Shown one piece after another: positions 28,231 through 55,822 of a DNA stretch of 64,000 bases. Made by a program: the position numbers and the translations under genes. The notes beneath the pieces were generated by a model. It did not search any database. It was not told the DNA's origin and was given only the letters and a program-made list of their open reading frames with translations. Where the stretch lies: contig CP154956.1 in NCBI GenBank assembly GCA_039621445.1, forward strand, positions 35,375,437-35,439,436, written 5' to 3'. How positions within the stretch are numbered: the stretch's first letter is position 1; each line of letters starts with the position of its first letter. The stretch is from Euglena gracilis. Its lineage: Eukaryota > Euglenida > Euglenophyceae > Euglenales.

Positions 28231-28809
28231 CGGCCCGGCCAAATGCATGGGTTTCGGGCCAAAAACGGGGAGGGGGGGGTGGCTGGGGGAGGGTTGAAGA
28301 ACGCCCATTTTCGGCCCGAAAACAGTTTTCCCAGGACTGGAGGCCCAAAAACATCGTTTTGGGACATTTTTTTTTTCGAGCTGATTGCCGATACAAACTT
28401 GTCAGGGCAATCACGGGGGGGGGCATCGCATTGGGAGGCAATCCCTGGACGGCGCCGATTTGAAGCGCAGCCCCCCCCCCCTTCACCCTCCAATGGGAAA
28501 GGTCTCCCTGGCCGGAACCAAGCACCTCGGATGATGCTGGGCGATGCTGAAGGGTCGACCTAAAAGGCTGAATGGGACACGGACATGGAGAAGCACACAA
28601 GTTGGGAGGGAAATATCTAACACTGTGCGACATCAACACGTATCTGTACGAGAGAATAACACCAGTGATTGCCTTGTCCTGGGCACTCACCGGCCAATCT
28701 CGGGATCTTCGTCGGCCATGCACGCGGCTGGCCTGTGGGACGTAGAGAGCATTGATATAGATAGAGGGGACGTTGGGGAAAGCCCCGGGGGGCCAGTAGT
28801 ACAAGGCTG

Positions 28810-29099
<290 letters not shown>

Positions 29100-29963
29100 C
29101 AGGCCTTTTGCTCAAGGACCCCAAGGGTCCACTGGCTAGCTATTTTGCTAGACACTGAAAAAAGGAACAGGCTAGACCCCTCCCCCCCAGGGGGGGGTCC
29201 CTGACTGGAAAAAAAATTCCTCCGGCGGGGAGAGCCCACAAGGATTTCGACTAGCCAAATTTGGACTAACCGCAACCCCCCCCCCCCCCCCGGTGGGGAA
29301 TTGCGAACACTTAACCAATGGCCTGACACGCACGCACACACCCAACACACCCAACAAATGGTCAGTGCCCAATTGTCTGCAGGCCAAAATTAAACGGTTG
29401 AGCGTTTCAAGCACAGCCAAAAACTTGAAGAAATTCTCGAAGCTTCAACCCTGAACCAGATGGGAAAAATAAAATTTGATTTGTTTCCAAGTGACTGCAA
29501 GTCAATAGGTTGTGATTCATTGAGCAAAAAGTCCATTTTGGGACTTTTTTTTGTACGTCCCTGATAAACGCGCCTGATACGTGCGCCTAATGGCTTGTCC
29601 CTGAAAACCACACTCCCTGCACTTATGGGGGGAATACACCCAAAATTTACCAAGCGGGCTAGAAGTCTGCAGCAGCCTACGTCACACACATGCACATATG
29701 CAGCGGTATGAGGGATCACCGCAGGGGAAAGCGAAGTCTCAAAAGCACCGTCGACATGATGAGAAGGAAACAACACAACAACAGGGCCAGGTGGGGGCTA
29801 TGAACAAACGTCGGAAGGCAACGTGAAACCTCAATGGAGGGTGTGCCATAAAATACACAGTGCTCTCCTCCTTGCGCGCTGTCGGGAGATGAGAGTTTGG
29901 GTCCGTGGGCGGAGGCCGGCAACCACCCAAAACATCAGGTCCCGAGTTGCTCCCCGCCGCGGT

Positions 29964-46978
<17,015 letters not shown>

Positions 46979-47718
46979 CGGGAGGCCGGGGACCGCGCCG
47001 GCAGGCAGGCGGCCGCTGTTGGTGACGCCTGTGGAGGGGAGACGGGGGTGTCCTCCTCCCCCAAAGAAGACCTGGTCCGTTTTTTGAGTTCGTTGCTGGA
47101 AAGGGGGGGTCTGATTTTGAGTGTTTTGTAGACCGATGTGGGACCGCAAAAATGAAATTCTTTGGTTCCCAAAGAAAACAAGCTGCACTTATAAATTACA
47201 GCGCCATGTCTAAATTGAGTTACACTCAGATTCACAAGACTTTTTGATCTCGATGCCTTCCACAAAATCACCAGGTACATCGATATCCTTCTGTAATTAG
47301 AACCTTGGCAACTTTTTTTTGACTTTTTTTGCCCACCATCTCTGGCTCTGGGGTGTCTTGAGTGTATTTATTTTTGGAGGTGTCTTGCTGTTTTGGGAAA
47401 TTAAGTGGGCTCGTAGACCCCTAACGCAGGTTCCGCTTCTCTAACAGATCATATAGTCCCCATGCATGTGGACCATATCTTACCGTTTTGGCGGCTGGCT
47501 GCCCTCTGCACCGACGCTAACGCTTGGCTGGATTCACTCGCCCTGGGGGGGGGTGATTCCTTCTGGCTCAAGAAATCTGTCAGGATGTCCACTGCTTTCC
47601 TTGTTCCCTGGAAGCCATTGACCCAAAAGCACCTGCCTCGCCCTCACAAGCCGCTCTGGAAAAGGATGAGAATGTTAGGGTTTGGGAGTGTATGTGCATG
47701 GTGCGTGCGCACGTGGTG

Positions 47719-47737
47719 TGTGTGTGTGTGTGTGTGT

Positions 47738-47772
<35 letters not shown>

Positions 47773-47778
47773 CATGTG
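47719..47778. repeat. (TG)n microsatellite
   Basis: About 30 TG units. The 47.0-48.7 kb interval upstream of the carbamoyltransferase start otherwise shows no supported gene. Confidence 0.95.
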
Positions 47779-48734
47779 TGGATGGAGGCTTTGGATAATT
47801 TGCTGGCAGAGTCAATGCCCTCCCCAAAATATTAATCTTTGGTGCAGTCACCTGAGTTTGAAAAGGCAGATGTCCCCCCCCAGAATAAAAAAACACCCAA
47901 ATACCCCCCAAATGTCAACCCCTGTCTGTACCAACACAGAAGGCGGAGGGGCAATTGTGTCCCGCTCACATCATTCCGCACCACAGTAAAGCGTCACCTG
48001 GGGGTCACGGAAGACAACAGGAAGGGGCAGTCTAGGGGCAACGAACCACACGCCACAAGCCCTCTGGAGCCAAAGCTCCTCTTATCCCCTTCATCGAGAT
48101 GGTGGGGAGTGAAAATCTGCCACGACACGACACCACTGGGGGGGGGGGTAGGACCACAGGGATGGAAGCCTTTTAGTGTGATGGCGGTTGCCTGTTTGGT
48201 GCATGCCTGTCTGCCCACAACCCCCACTCATGCGGCGCAAAGATGATCAATCCTTCAAATATTCAAGCGTTTTTTTTTTTGTGCAGTCCAATTCAATAAA
48301 TCAACATCATAAAGCACGTGAACTTGTTTGCAAGATTTCGCTTCACGAATTTTCTGTTTCATTGATTTGGTTGTTAAACCCACCTTTGGCGTTTCAGCTT
48401 TGTCCCCTCGCCTGTGTGACAAAAATACCACCCACCAAGACCCATCCCACCTTCGTGCCAGGGGCCTTGCTGCCAAAGGGCAGGGTAGGGCAAGGCAGGG
48501 TAGGAGAGGGAGGGAGGGGGTGGGAATAATTACACAGGCCGGTCCGGGTGGCCGGCGGGGGGGGGGGAGGGGCGGAGCCGCCGGGCGTGCGGTACGTGCA
48601 GGCAGGGGGGCAGCGGCCTGGCTCGGAGCACAACTGGCGTTGTGGGCAGGCGGGTGGGAGGGGCAACACAGCCCCGGCAGGACGGACTGGGACCGCCGAA
48701 ACGATAGAGCGGCCGACCCCACAGCGGTGACGTT

Positions 48735-48850
48735 GCCCCCCTGTCCTGAGGAAGGCTTGGGCGATGCGGCGCAAACACGTGAACGTGGGGTTGGAAAGCA
48801 CAATCAACGCCGCATATCCCCGGTCTTCTGCGGCCACCCCTTGCATGGGC
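48735..48850 (-). CDS. Weak candidate exon, unidentified
   Basis: The minus strand reads GVAAEDRGYAALIVLSNP then TFTCLRRIAQAFLRTGG. No splice edges were fixed. It could be exonic or a decayed mobile-element fragment. Confidence 0.25.
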
Positions 48851-48999
48851 TGTGGCTGGCTCCCCGTGGAGCAGGGAGGCCGCCCACATCCCCCGGACGG
48901 GGACGGGACGGGACGGGGGACGGGAGGTCGAGGTCGCTGCATTTGTGCGGGGGGCACAGGGGTCGGGTCAGGGGGCAGAGGGGTCAGAGGGGTCCCGGG

Positions 49000-49120
49000 A
49001 CCGCTCCGGGGTGTGGCGGGAGAAATGCTGCGTGGCGAGCTGCTTGTGGGCCTTCAGGGAGGAGAGCATCTCCCCGATGCGCTTGTGGATGTCGGACTCC
49101 GTTTCCACCTCCGGCACGGG
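49000..49120 (-). CDS. Isolated exon, unidentified
   Basis: The minus strand encodes PVPEVETESDIHKRIGEML then SSLKAHKQLATQHFSRHT. Codon use is coding-like and the helix ends before a proline-rich run. The 380-base CA array starts 45 bases upstream. The family is not recognised. Confidence 0.5.
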
Positions 49121-49163
49121 GTTGGACGTGGGGTAGAGAGCTGGCGGGCACACACCTGCACCT

Positions 49164-49550
<387 letters not shown>

Positions 49551-49954
49551 ACAAACATTTATGGGATTTGGCTTGGAATGGCTTAATTGGGATTGGAAGA
49601 TTGGAATGGCTTAATTGGGATTGGAAGATTGGAATGGCTTAATCCTGATTTGACTGTCCAAACATTCTGGGTCTGAGTTTTTTTTGCACCAAAATTTTAC
49701 AACAGACAAACTGCGTAAGATTTGCGATTGCGCTCTTAATAATGGGGCCTGCACGTGATGGAAGCCAAAAGGACTAGCATTGCAAATTTCGCGTACTTTA
49801 TGATTTACAAATTACACACCTGCAATTAATGGTACCTTTCAGTGGTTTTACAGTAATTTTAACCAGGTTTTGAATAGTGCTCTTAATATGCGCGCCAACC
49901 CCCATCTTTGATGCCCTATATAAACCGGCTCCCTGAATAGACGTTTTTCGATTA

Positions 49955-50655
49955 AAATGTAAGGGATTCAGGCCCAAAGCTGGGTGGCAGGGCGCTCGTT
50001 TTCGGATCGAAAACACTTTTCCGAGTCCGTGAGAACAAAAAAACATGGTTTTGGGAAAAACATGTTTTTTTCTTCAATTTTTCGACTTTTTTTGACCTGA
50101 AAATGACCCAAAGTCAATGGGTTGGCGGCCCAAAACGGGGTGCTGGCGGGTCCAAAAACGCTCATTTTTCGGCTCAAAAACAGTTTTTCCGGGTTCGGGA
50201 GGCCAAAAACATCGGTTCGGGCAAAAAAAAATTTGTCGATTTTTTTCGCCCTTTTTGACCCGGTTTTGACCCAAAATCAATGGGTTGGCGGCCCAAAACG
50301 GGGCGCTGGCGGGTCGAAAAACGCCCATTTTCGGCTCAAAAACAGGTTTTCCGGGTCCGGGAGGCCAAACAACAACGTTTGGGGCAAAATATTTTTTTTT
50401 TCGATTTTTTTTCGACTTTTTTTTACCCAAAAATGACCCAAAGTCCATAGGATTCAGCCCCAAAATGGGGGACGGGGGGGGGTCAAAAAAAAAAACGCTC
50501 AATTTCGGCTCGAAAACACTTTTTCCGGGTCTGGGAGGCCAAAAAAAAACACGGGTTTGGGAATATTTTTTCGGTTTGTTTTTCGACTTTTTTGACCCAA
50601 AATGGCCGAAAACGGCGAAGTCAAAACAAGCCAAAAACTGTACAAAATGGCCAAA
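49955..50655. repeat. Tandem satellite of about 165-170 bases
   Basis: Four degenerate units, each with AATGGGTTGGCGGCCCAAAA, then CGCTCATTTTCGGCTC, then TTTCCGGGT..GGGAGGCC, then a T-rich run. A related single copy is at about 28,240-28,390. Confidence 0.8.
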
Positions 50656-50673
50656 ATTGGCCGAAAAACGACC

Positions 50674-51450
50674 GTATCTCGGGCTAGGCGGCGAGTTGCG
50701 GGGAAATCAAAATACCGTTAGATAGGGCGTTCCAACGTCTTCAATTTAGGTCTCCGGACATTTCATTCCCCACCATTTTTGAGAAAATTCAGAAAAAGTG
50801 ATTTTTTTTTGAACAAAAAAAAAGAGCCGAAAACGGCTAAGGCGCACGCAAGCCTGCCGCGCTGTTCTGGGCCGTAAATCGGCAATATTTCAGGCTAGGC
50901 GGGGAGTTGTGGGGAAATTAAAATACCGGCAGATTTTAAGGGCTTCAATTTAGGTCTCCGGACATTTCCTTTGCTTTTGCTTCATTTTCGAGATATCTTG
51001 GAAACATCGATTTTTTGCCCCCCAAAGCGGCCCAAAATGGCCCCTGAAATGGGCCAAAATGGGCCGAAAAATGGTCATAACTCGGGCAACACGAAGAGTT
51101 GGGGGAAAAGTAAACCATGGTTGGATAGGGCATTCCAAGGGCTTCGTTTTTGCTCTCCGGACATTTTCTTTGATCTTGCTTCATTGTCGAGATATTTTGG
51201 AAAAATCGATTTTTTGACCCCAAAAACGGCCCCAAAACACACCCCAAAATGGCCGTTTTGGGCCGCAAAAGTGCGCCAGAACACGGGCCAGGCGTGTCGG
51301 CGGCCAAAACGGCGAATGGGGGGGTGATAGAGGGCCTCCAGGGGTACATTTCGTCAGACCGACATTTCCGGAAATAATAATTTACGTTTTCTCGAGATAT
51401 TTTCTAAAAATCGATTTTTTAACCGATTTTTGGACCCCGGCGAAATGGCA
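50674..51450. repeat. Degenerate tandem repeat of about 200 bases
   Basis: Roughly four to five divergent units share TCTCGGGCTAGGCGG, then GGGCGTTCCAACG, GTCTCCGGACATTTC, and TCGAGATATTTTGGAAA with ATCGATTTTTTG. Repeated in the second duplicate at 60.45-61.23 kb. Confidence 0.7.
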
Positions 51451-51911
51451 GAGTCGGAAGAGGGGGGGCAATCCTACCCAGTTTGGACCCCTTTGCGCGT
51501 GAATAACTTGGGTCTGGCGGGGAGTTGTAGGTCATATGGCGGTGATTCGGAAACTAGAAATCCAGTCGCTCGCGACTGAAAAAAAATTCCAGGAACCGAG
51601 CCGGGGTCATGGTGACAATCCGCGCTTTTCATGGTGTACCCAGGGGGGGGGAGGGGGGTTCTACCCCCCCTTTTCCCCAGGGGTAAGCTTCGCTCTTACC
51701 CATAAAGGGATAAGAGCTCAGCGACTCCCCCTGACCCCCCTGCCATGGAATTCCATCTCCAGCACATACCTCGAGAGGCTGCCGCCTAGCCTGGTTAAAC
51801 TTGCCCCCCATTTCTGTTCTTACTTCAACCTTCAGCTTGGTTGCAGGTGCCATCCACCTCTGGAGATGCACATCAGTGGTCGTTGGACAGGGTGGGGGTA
51901 TTCCCCCAACG

Positions 51912-51977
51912 GTTTCTGGGGATACCTCCAAACCGTTGGGGGAATTCCCCCAACGGTATGGAGGTATCCCCAGAAAC
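51912..51977. repeat. 66-base palindrome centred on GAATTC, copy 1
   Basis: Arms of 33 bases have one mismatch and no loop. Its inner core CCGTTGGGGG-AATT-CCCCCAACGG is perfect. The second copy is at about 61698-61763. Confidence 0.9.
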
Positions 51978-52084
51978 GGGTCAAGCTTCGCGTTGACCAT
52001 TTTTCAGCCAACGTTTCGGCATCTCTCGCACTTTCGCACGGTGCCCCAACACCGTTCAGAACCGTTGGCCCGCCAGCCCTCCGG

Positions 52085-52245
52085 CGGGAGGGCTACCCGA
52101 CCCAACCGACCCGGCGGCCAGCACCAGCATCTCCTCCACGCGGCGCTTCACCGCCTCGCTGCGTCCCCGCGCCGCGTCGTCCACCAGCGGGTCCACCGCC
52201 AGCCGCGAGGCCGCCGGCACTGCCGCCTCCACCGGCCCCAGACCC
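52085..52245 (-). CDS. Isolated exon in duplication copy 1, unidentified
   Basis: The minus strand encodes PVEAAVPAASRLAVDPLV, DDAARGRSEAVKRRVEEM and LVLAAG, a helical GC3-rich stretch. The same sequence recurs at 61.87-62.03 kb. Edges are unknown. It may belong with the exon at 49.05 kb, which has a similar KR-I/V-x-EML pattern. Confidence 0.5.
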
Positions 52246-52499
52246 CCGGCATACCCAGGGGCGGGAGAGAGGGGGGACAGGCCCACCCCAACCTCCCCCA
52301 CCCCCGGGGAAGCGGTCCCCCGGCAGGTTGGCCGGCCCCCGGGACTCTGACAGGTTTCCGGGGTGGGGCTTCGAATTCCAGCGGAGTTAGACCCTGACAG
52401 GTTGGCTGGCATCGGGAACCCTGGCACCTTCCTATGTTGCGCCAGGTTGGACAGTGCTGGGGGCCCTGACAGTTTCCCAGGCGGGACCCTGACTATACA

Positions 52500-52602
52500 A
52501 ATTGTGGGCTATTCCCCGTATTCAGGGCGTATAACGGGTCAAGGGCGCCTGCGGCGCCCTTGACCCGTTATACGCCCTGAATACGGGGAATAGCCCACAA
52601 TT
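52500..52602. repeat. Perfect 50-base-arm hairpin, copy 1
   Basis: The left arm begins ATTGTGGGCTATTCC and the right arm is its exact reverse complement, with loop TGC at 52550-52552. It abuts the TIR element by five bases. The copy in the second duplicate lies at about 62286-62388. Confidence 0.95.
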
Positions 52603-52607
52603 ATTCT

Positions 52608-53638
52608 GTAACCGTGAATAGAAAAGCCCGGCGCCTGCCCTGTTTCCGTTCTGTGTGCTTCACGCCATGTTTTCGGGCATTTTTTTCTTTTTTTTACCCA
52701 AAAATCCTATTCACGAAAATATACCCTGTTTTTCGTGAATATGTATTCACGAAAATATATTCTCGTGAATTGAAAATATGGCCTGTTTTTTTGTGAATAG
52801 AAACAGGTCTGTGGAAATGGTGTCCAAATGACCCAAAGCATACCCACATAATACCGCTGGTCCTGGAAAACGAGAAATGGGCGTTAGGACAAGTTATTGG
52901 GGGGCACTTTCGGGGGGGGGACTGGGCGCCGAAGGCGCCCCCCCCCCCCCAAAAGACCCCCACAATGCTTGGCCTGACGCCGATATTCGCTTTAGAGCCT
53001 AACGGATAACAGAGTGTCGGTATTTTATGCACATTGCTTGTGTTGTTCCTCAGTCTGTTCTTGCAAAAATGGCGAAGAAAGTTGCAAACACCATGGACCG
53101 AATGTTGCCACAACCCCCAAAAATTGCTGAATTTTTGGCCACAATCCAAAAAACGCCACCTTGTGTCTGCTGCCCCCACCTGCGCCCGATGTGGTGTGGT
53201 TGTTCCCATGCGTTCCCCGTGTCGTGATATGAATCGTGTGCAATGTGACGTGTGCTCCTTGTCTTACCATTGGCGTTGCGTGAATTTGTGCCACGAGCCC
53301 AAACATGGGTCGTGCAAACCCCGTTAATGTGTCTCCTTCTGATCATCCACAACATTGTGCTGTCACTTCGTCACTTCCCCGTGTGTTGTTCTGTCAGCTG
53401 TTTGCTCTGATTCTGTTTCAAAGCAATCAGTTTTCTTGTATCAGATGTTCCTTTTTCATGTTTAGGCTTTTGGGTTTCATTTCAGTTAAAATTCCTATTC
53501 ACGAAAATATGCCCTGTGTTCGTGAATACCTATTCATAAAAAACAGGGCATATTTTCGTGAAATTGAAAATATGCCCTGTTTTCCGTGTTCACACCCACG
53601 AAAAACAGGGCAGGCGCCGGGCCTCTATTCACGGTTAC
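52608..53638 (+). mobile_element. TIR element with PHD-like zinc-finger reading frame, copy 1
   Basis: The element starts GTAACCGTGAATAGA, followed by GCCCGGCGCCTGCCCTG, and ends with the inverse of both, so terminal inverted repeats are at least 33 bases with a 2-base indel. Length is 1031 bases. Inside, TTCACGAAAATATGCCCTG-type sub-repeats occur in both orientations near each end. It carries a short zinc-finger reading frame. No transposase was seen and no clear target duplication (flanks ATTCT and AAGCT). Confidence 0.75.
53034..53327 (+). CDS. PHD-like zinc-finger protein inside the TIR element, copy 1
   Basis: This open frame of 97 codons has its C-terminal half reading CARCGVVVPMRSPCRDM then QCDVCSLSYHWRCVNLC and HGSC. 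The Cys4-His-Cys order with a W-x-C end matches a PHD finger (C-x2-C ... C-x2-C-x4-H-x2-C). The start Met is uncertain; the N-terminal half lacks recognisable features and might be intron. In family terms such fingers bind histone tails; in transposons they may steer targeting. Confidence 0.5.
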   Translation: MLVLFLSLFLQKWRRKLQTPWTECCHNPQKLLNFWPQSKKRHLVSAAPTCARCGVVVPMRSPCRDMNRVQCDVCSLSYHWRCVNLCHEPKHGSCKPR

Positions 53639-54392
53639 AAGCTCTTGGGTGTGACTGTTTCCCGGGATGGGGGGGGGCAGATGCAGACCGAGGGATCCCC
53701 TCCAAAAAAAAATGCGGCGGGTGCCACATTGTTGGGCAGCCAGATCCGACAGCCGGACAATCCGGATGTGCCCACTTGCTTTTGTTCCTGTTGCATGCCG
53801 CCCTGCTGTTAGAGGGCCATGCCATCCGAGGGCCCCCTTGCACCCCAGCTGCCGGCAGTACTGTGTCCGGTCAGCTTTCCAACCAATCGACATAGCCTGC
53901 CAAACTTTGTCCATAAGCTGCGGGGGGCAGGGGTTCACTTAAGGACCTCCCGTTGCCCGGCAGGGGTCCCGTGAGCCGGCTGAAAAAAAGGTGCTGGCTG
54001 GACACCCCGGGGGGGGGGGGGGGGGAGCTGGACCCGGCGGGGACCCCAAAAATGTCTGAAAGAGCCCAAATCCAGCTGGGTTGGCCGTTTTCAGCCAAAA
54101 TGTGGAGGTGAAAAAACCAAAAACCACCCCAAAAACGCCATTTTTGGCCATTTTTGACCCCCTTTTCAGTCCAGCCTGGCTTTGTCTGGATGGCCGAACT
54201 TAATTTCTGCGGACCCCGGGGTTCCACCGCCCGGCTGGAAGGTGCTGGCTGGAAAAAAGGTACTGGCTTGCTGAGCCCCTGGGGGGTCCCCTCTGGTTTA
54301 AGAAAGCCCCCCGGGGGGGGGGGCACAGGCTTTTTCAGCAGCACGGGCGAAGGGGTCTGTCCGGGGACTCAGCTGCGCGGTCTGCCGCCCCT

Positions 54393-54490
54393 TCAGTGGC
54401 GGCGGGCGGGGGCTGGGGTGGGGGCGGGGGCGGGGGCGGGGGCGGGGGCGGGGGCGGGGTACAGCTCGACCGGGGCCGCGGCCAGCGCCC
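54393..54490 (-). CDS. Last exon of the Val-Glu repeat gene, Pro-Ala tail
   Basis: After the in-frame join the exon reads RALAAAPVELY followed by PAPAPAPAPAPAP and TPAPARRH, then TGA at 54395-54393. The Pro-Ala run is encoded by a (GCCCCC)n tract that may be length-variable. Confidence 0.65.
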
Positions 54491-55790
54491 GCACGCGGCC
54501 CGGTCTCCGCAGGGCCGTGTGTGACCATGCATGATTCGAGCCCCGATCGCCGCCTCTGCAGAGTGGGGCCCAACCCACCGCCTCCCGCCGAGCCGGGGAT
54601 GGCTGGGCCAGTGGGGAGGAGACGTGAGGTCCGGCTGCACATCTGGGTGGCGGGCTTCTGTCCATGGGCCGAGGAAAGAGAAGGGGAAATTGAACCGCCT
54701 GAGAGGGACCCCACGCAACAGACTGGGTCGCAAAGCAAAACTCCAACAAAAATGCTAGTCACACAGAGTCAGCATAGTTTCAGCAGCAAACTTGCCTCAA
54801 CATTTGTTCCTTGAGTCTGACTGTGATTTACCTTGTTTACGCAAATTGACGACCCGCCGAGGAACGGCAGTGGTGCGAGACCGGGCCGGGTGCACCAGTC
54901 GCTCCTCCGGGACGGGCGTCTCCACCTGCCGCTCCACTGGGACGGTCACCACCCGCTCCACGATACGCTCCACCGGCACCTCCACCACCCGGTCCACCAC
55001 CCGCTCCGTCCGCCCCACGTGGCCTTTTGACCCGGACCTAGGTCTGAAGTGCTCCCCCCACCTCTGCCTTGAGTGACTCGCGTGACACAGGTGTGATACA
55101 TATACTCCCTCCCCCCCCCCCCTACCTAACCCCCCCCTGAATAGAAGCCCCCCCCCCCCCCCCCGCAGAAGCCCCCCCCCTCGTTTTTCTACCAAAATTC
55201 CAAATAGGGCCCCCCCCCCCCCCCCGAATGGTAGGCCCCTGCCCGTGGATCTGTCAATTGGGACGGATGGCAATTTGGTTTCTTCAGGCATTGGTTAAAT
55301 GAGGGTTGGGTGATTTTATGTTTCATGATCCAATGCATCCACAAGGGTAACAATTGCAGCAAATTTGACATGGTTTGGAAAGGTAGGACATGTGGACCCA
55401 CAAATAATTTTCTTCGATAATTCTCGGACCCCCTGGTTTTCGACCACTTTTCCGAACAGTGCCCCCCCCCCCTCGGTTTTCGACCAACGTTCCGAATAGA
55501 AGCCCCCGGGGGCTTCTATTCGGGGGGGGGGGTTTATGTCACAAGATGAGGCCGACCACGCGGGAGAGTTGGCCACTGCCTTTGCAAAAAAAGGCCGCCT
55601 GGCCGGCACGAGCCGCTCCACGATGTGCTCCACTGGCACCGCCCGCTCCACCACGCGGTCCACTTCCACCAGCTGCTGGACCAGCCGGGGCACTGGCTCC
55701 GGGCGGTGGCCCGAAAGGGGGGCAGAGGCACCGCGTGCACCGCGTGCACGATGTGCTGGGTGGCGCATACAACCTTCCTCTGTGTGTGTG

Positions 55791-55822
<32 letters not shown>

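Larger units (their letters stand above)
50674..54219. repeat. Direct duplication, copy 1 (about 3.5 kb)
   Basis: The sequence from GTATCTCGGGCTAGG matches 60451-64000 almost base for base, with an offset moving only from 9777 to 9787. The main differences are at 51.60-51.72 kb, at 52.76-52.80 kb and in homopolymers. It contains an isolated exon, a 66-base palindrome, a 101-base hairpin and the TIR element. Confidence 0.95.

Noticed and set aside
47400-48000. Plus-strand frame of 175 codons (47462-47989)
   Set aside because: Crosses a TG array and poly-C; first part shows no domain and no splice signals.
48255-48735. Proline-rich minus-strand frame
   Set aside because: Composition-driven; T-run and GGGCAGG repeats inside.
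53639-53680. Possible LINE reverse-transcriptase scrap (YKLLGVTVSRD) right of the TIR element
   Set aside because: Only about 11 residues resemble that family and the matching left part was not found at the other flank.
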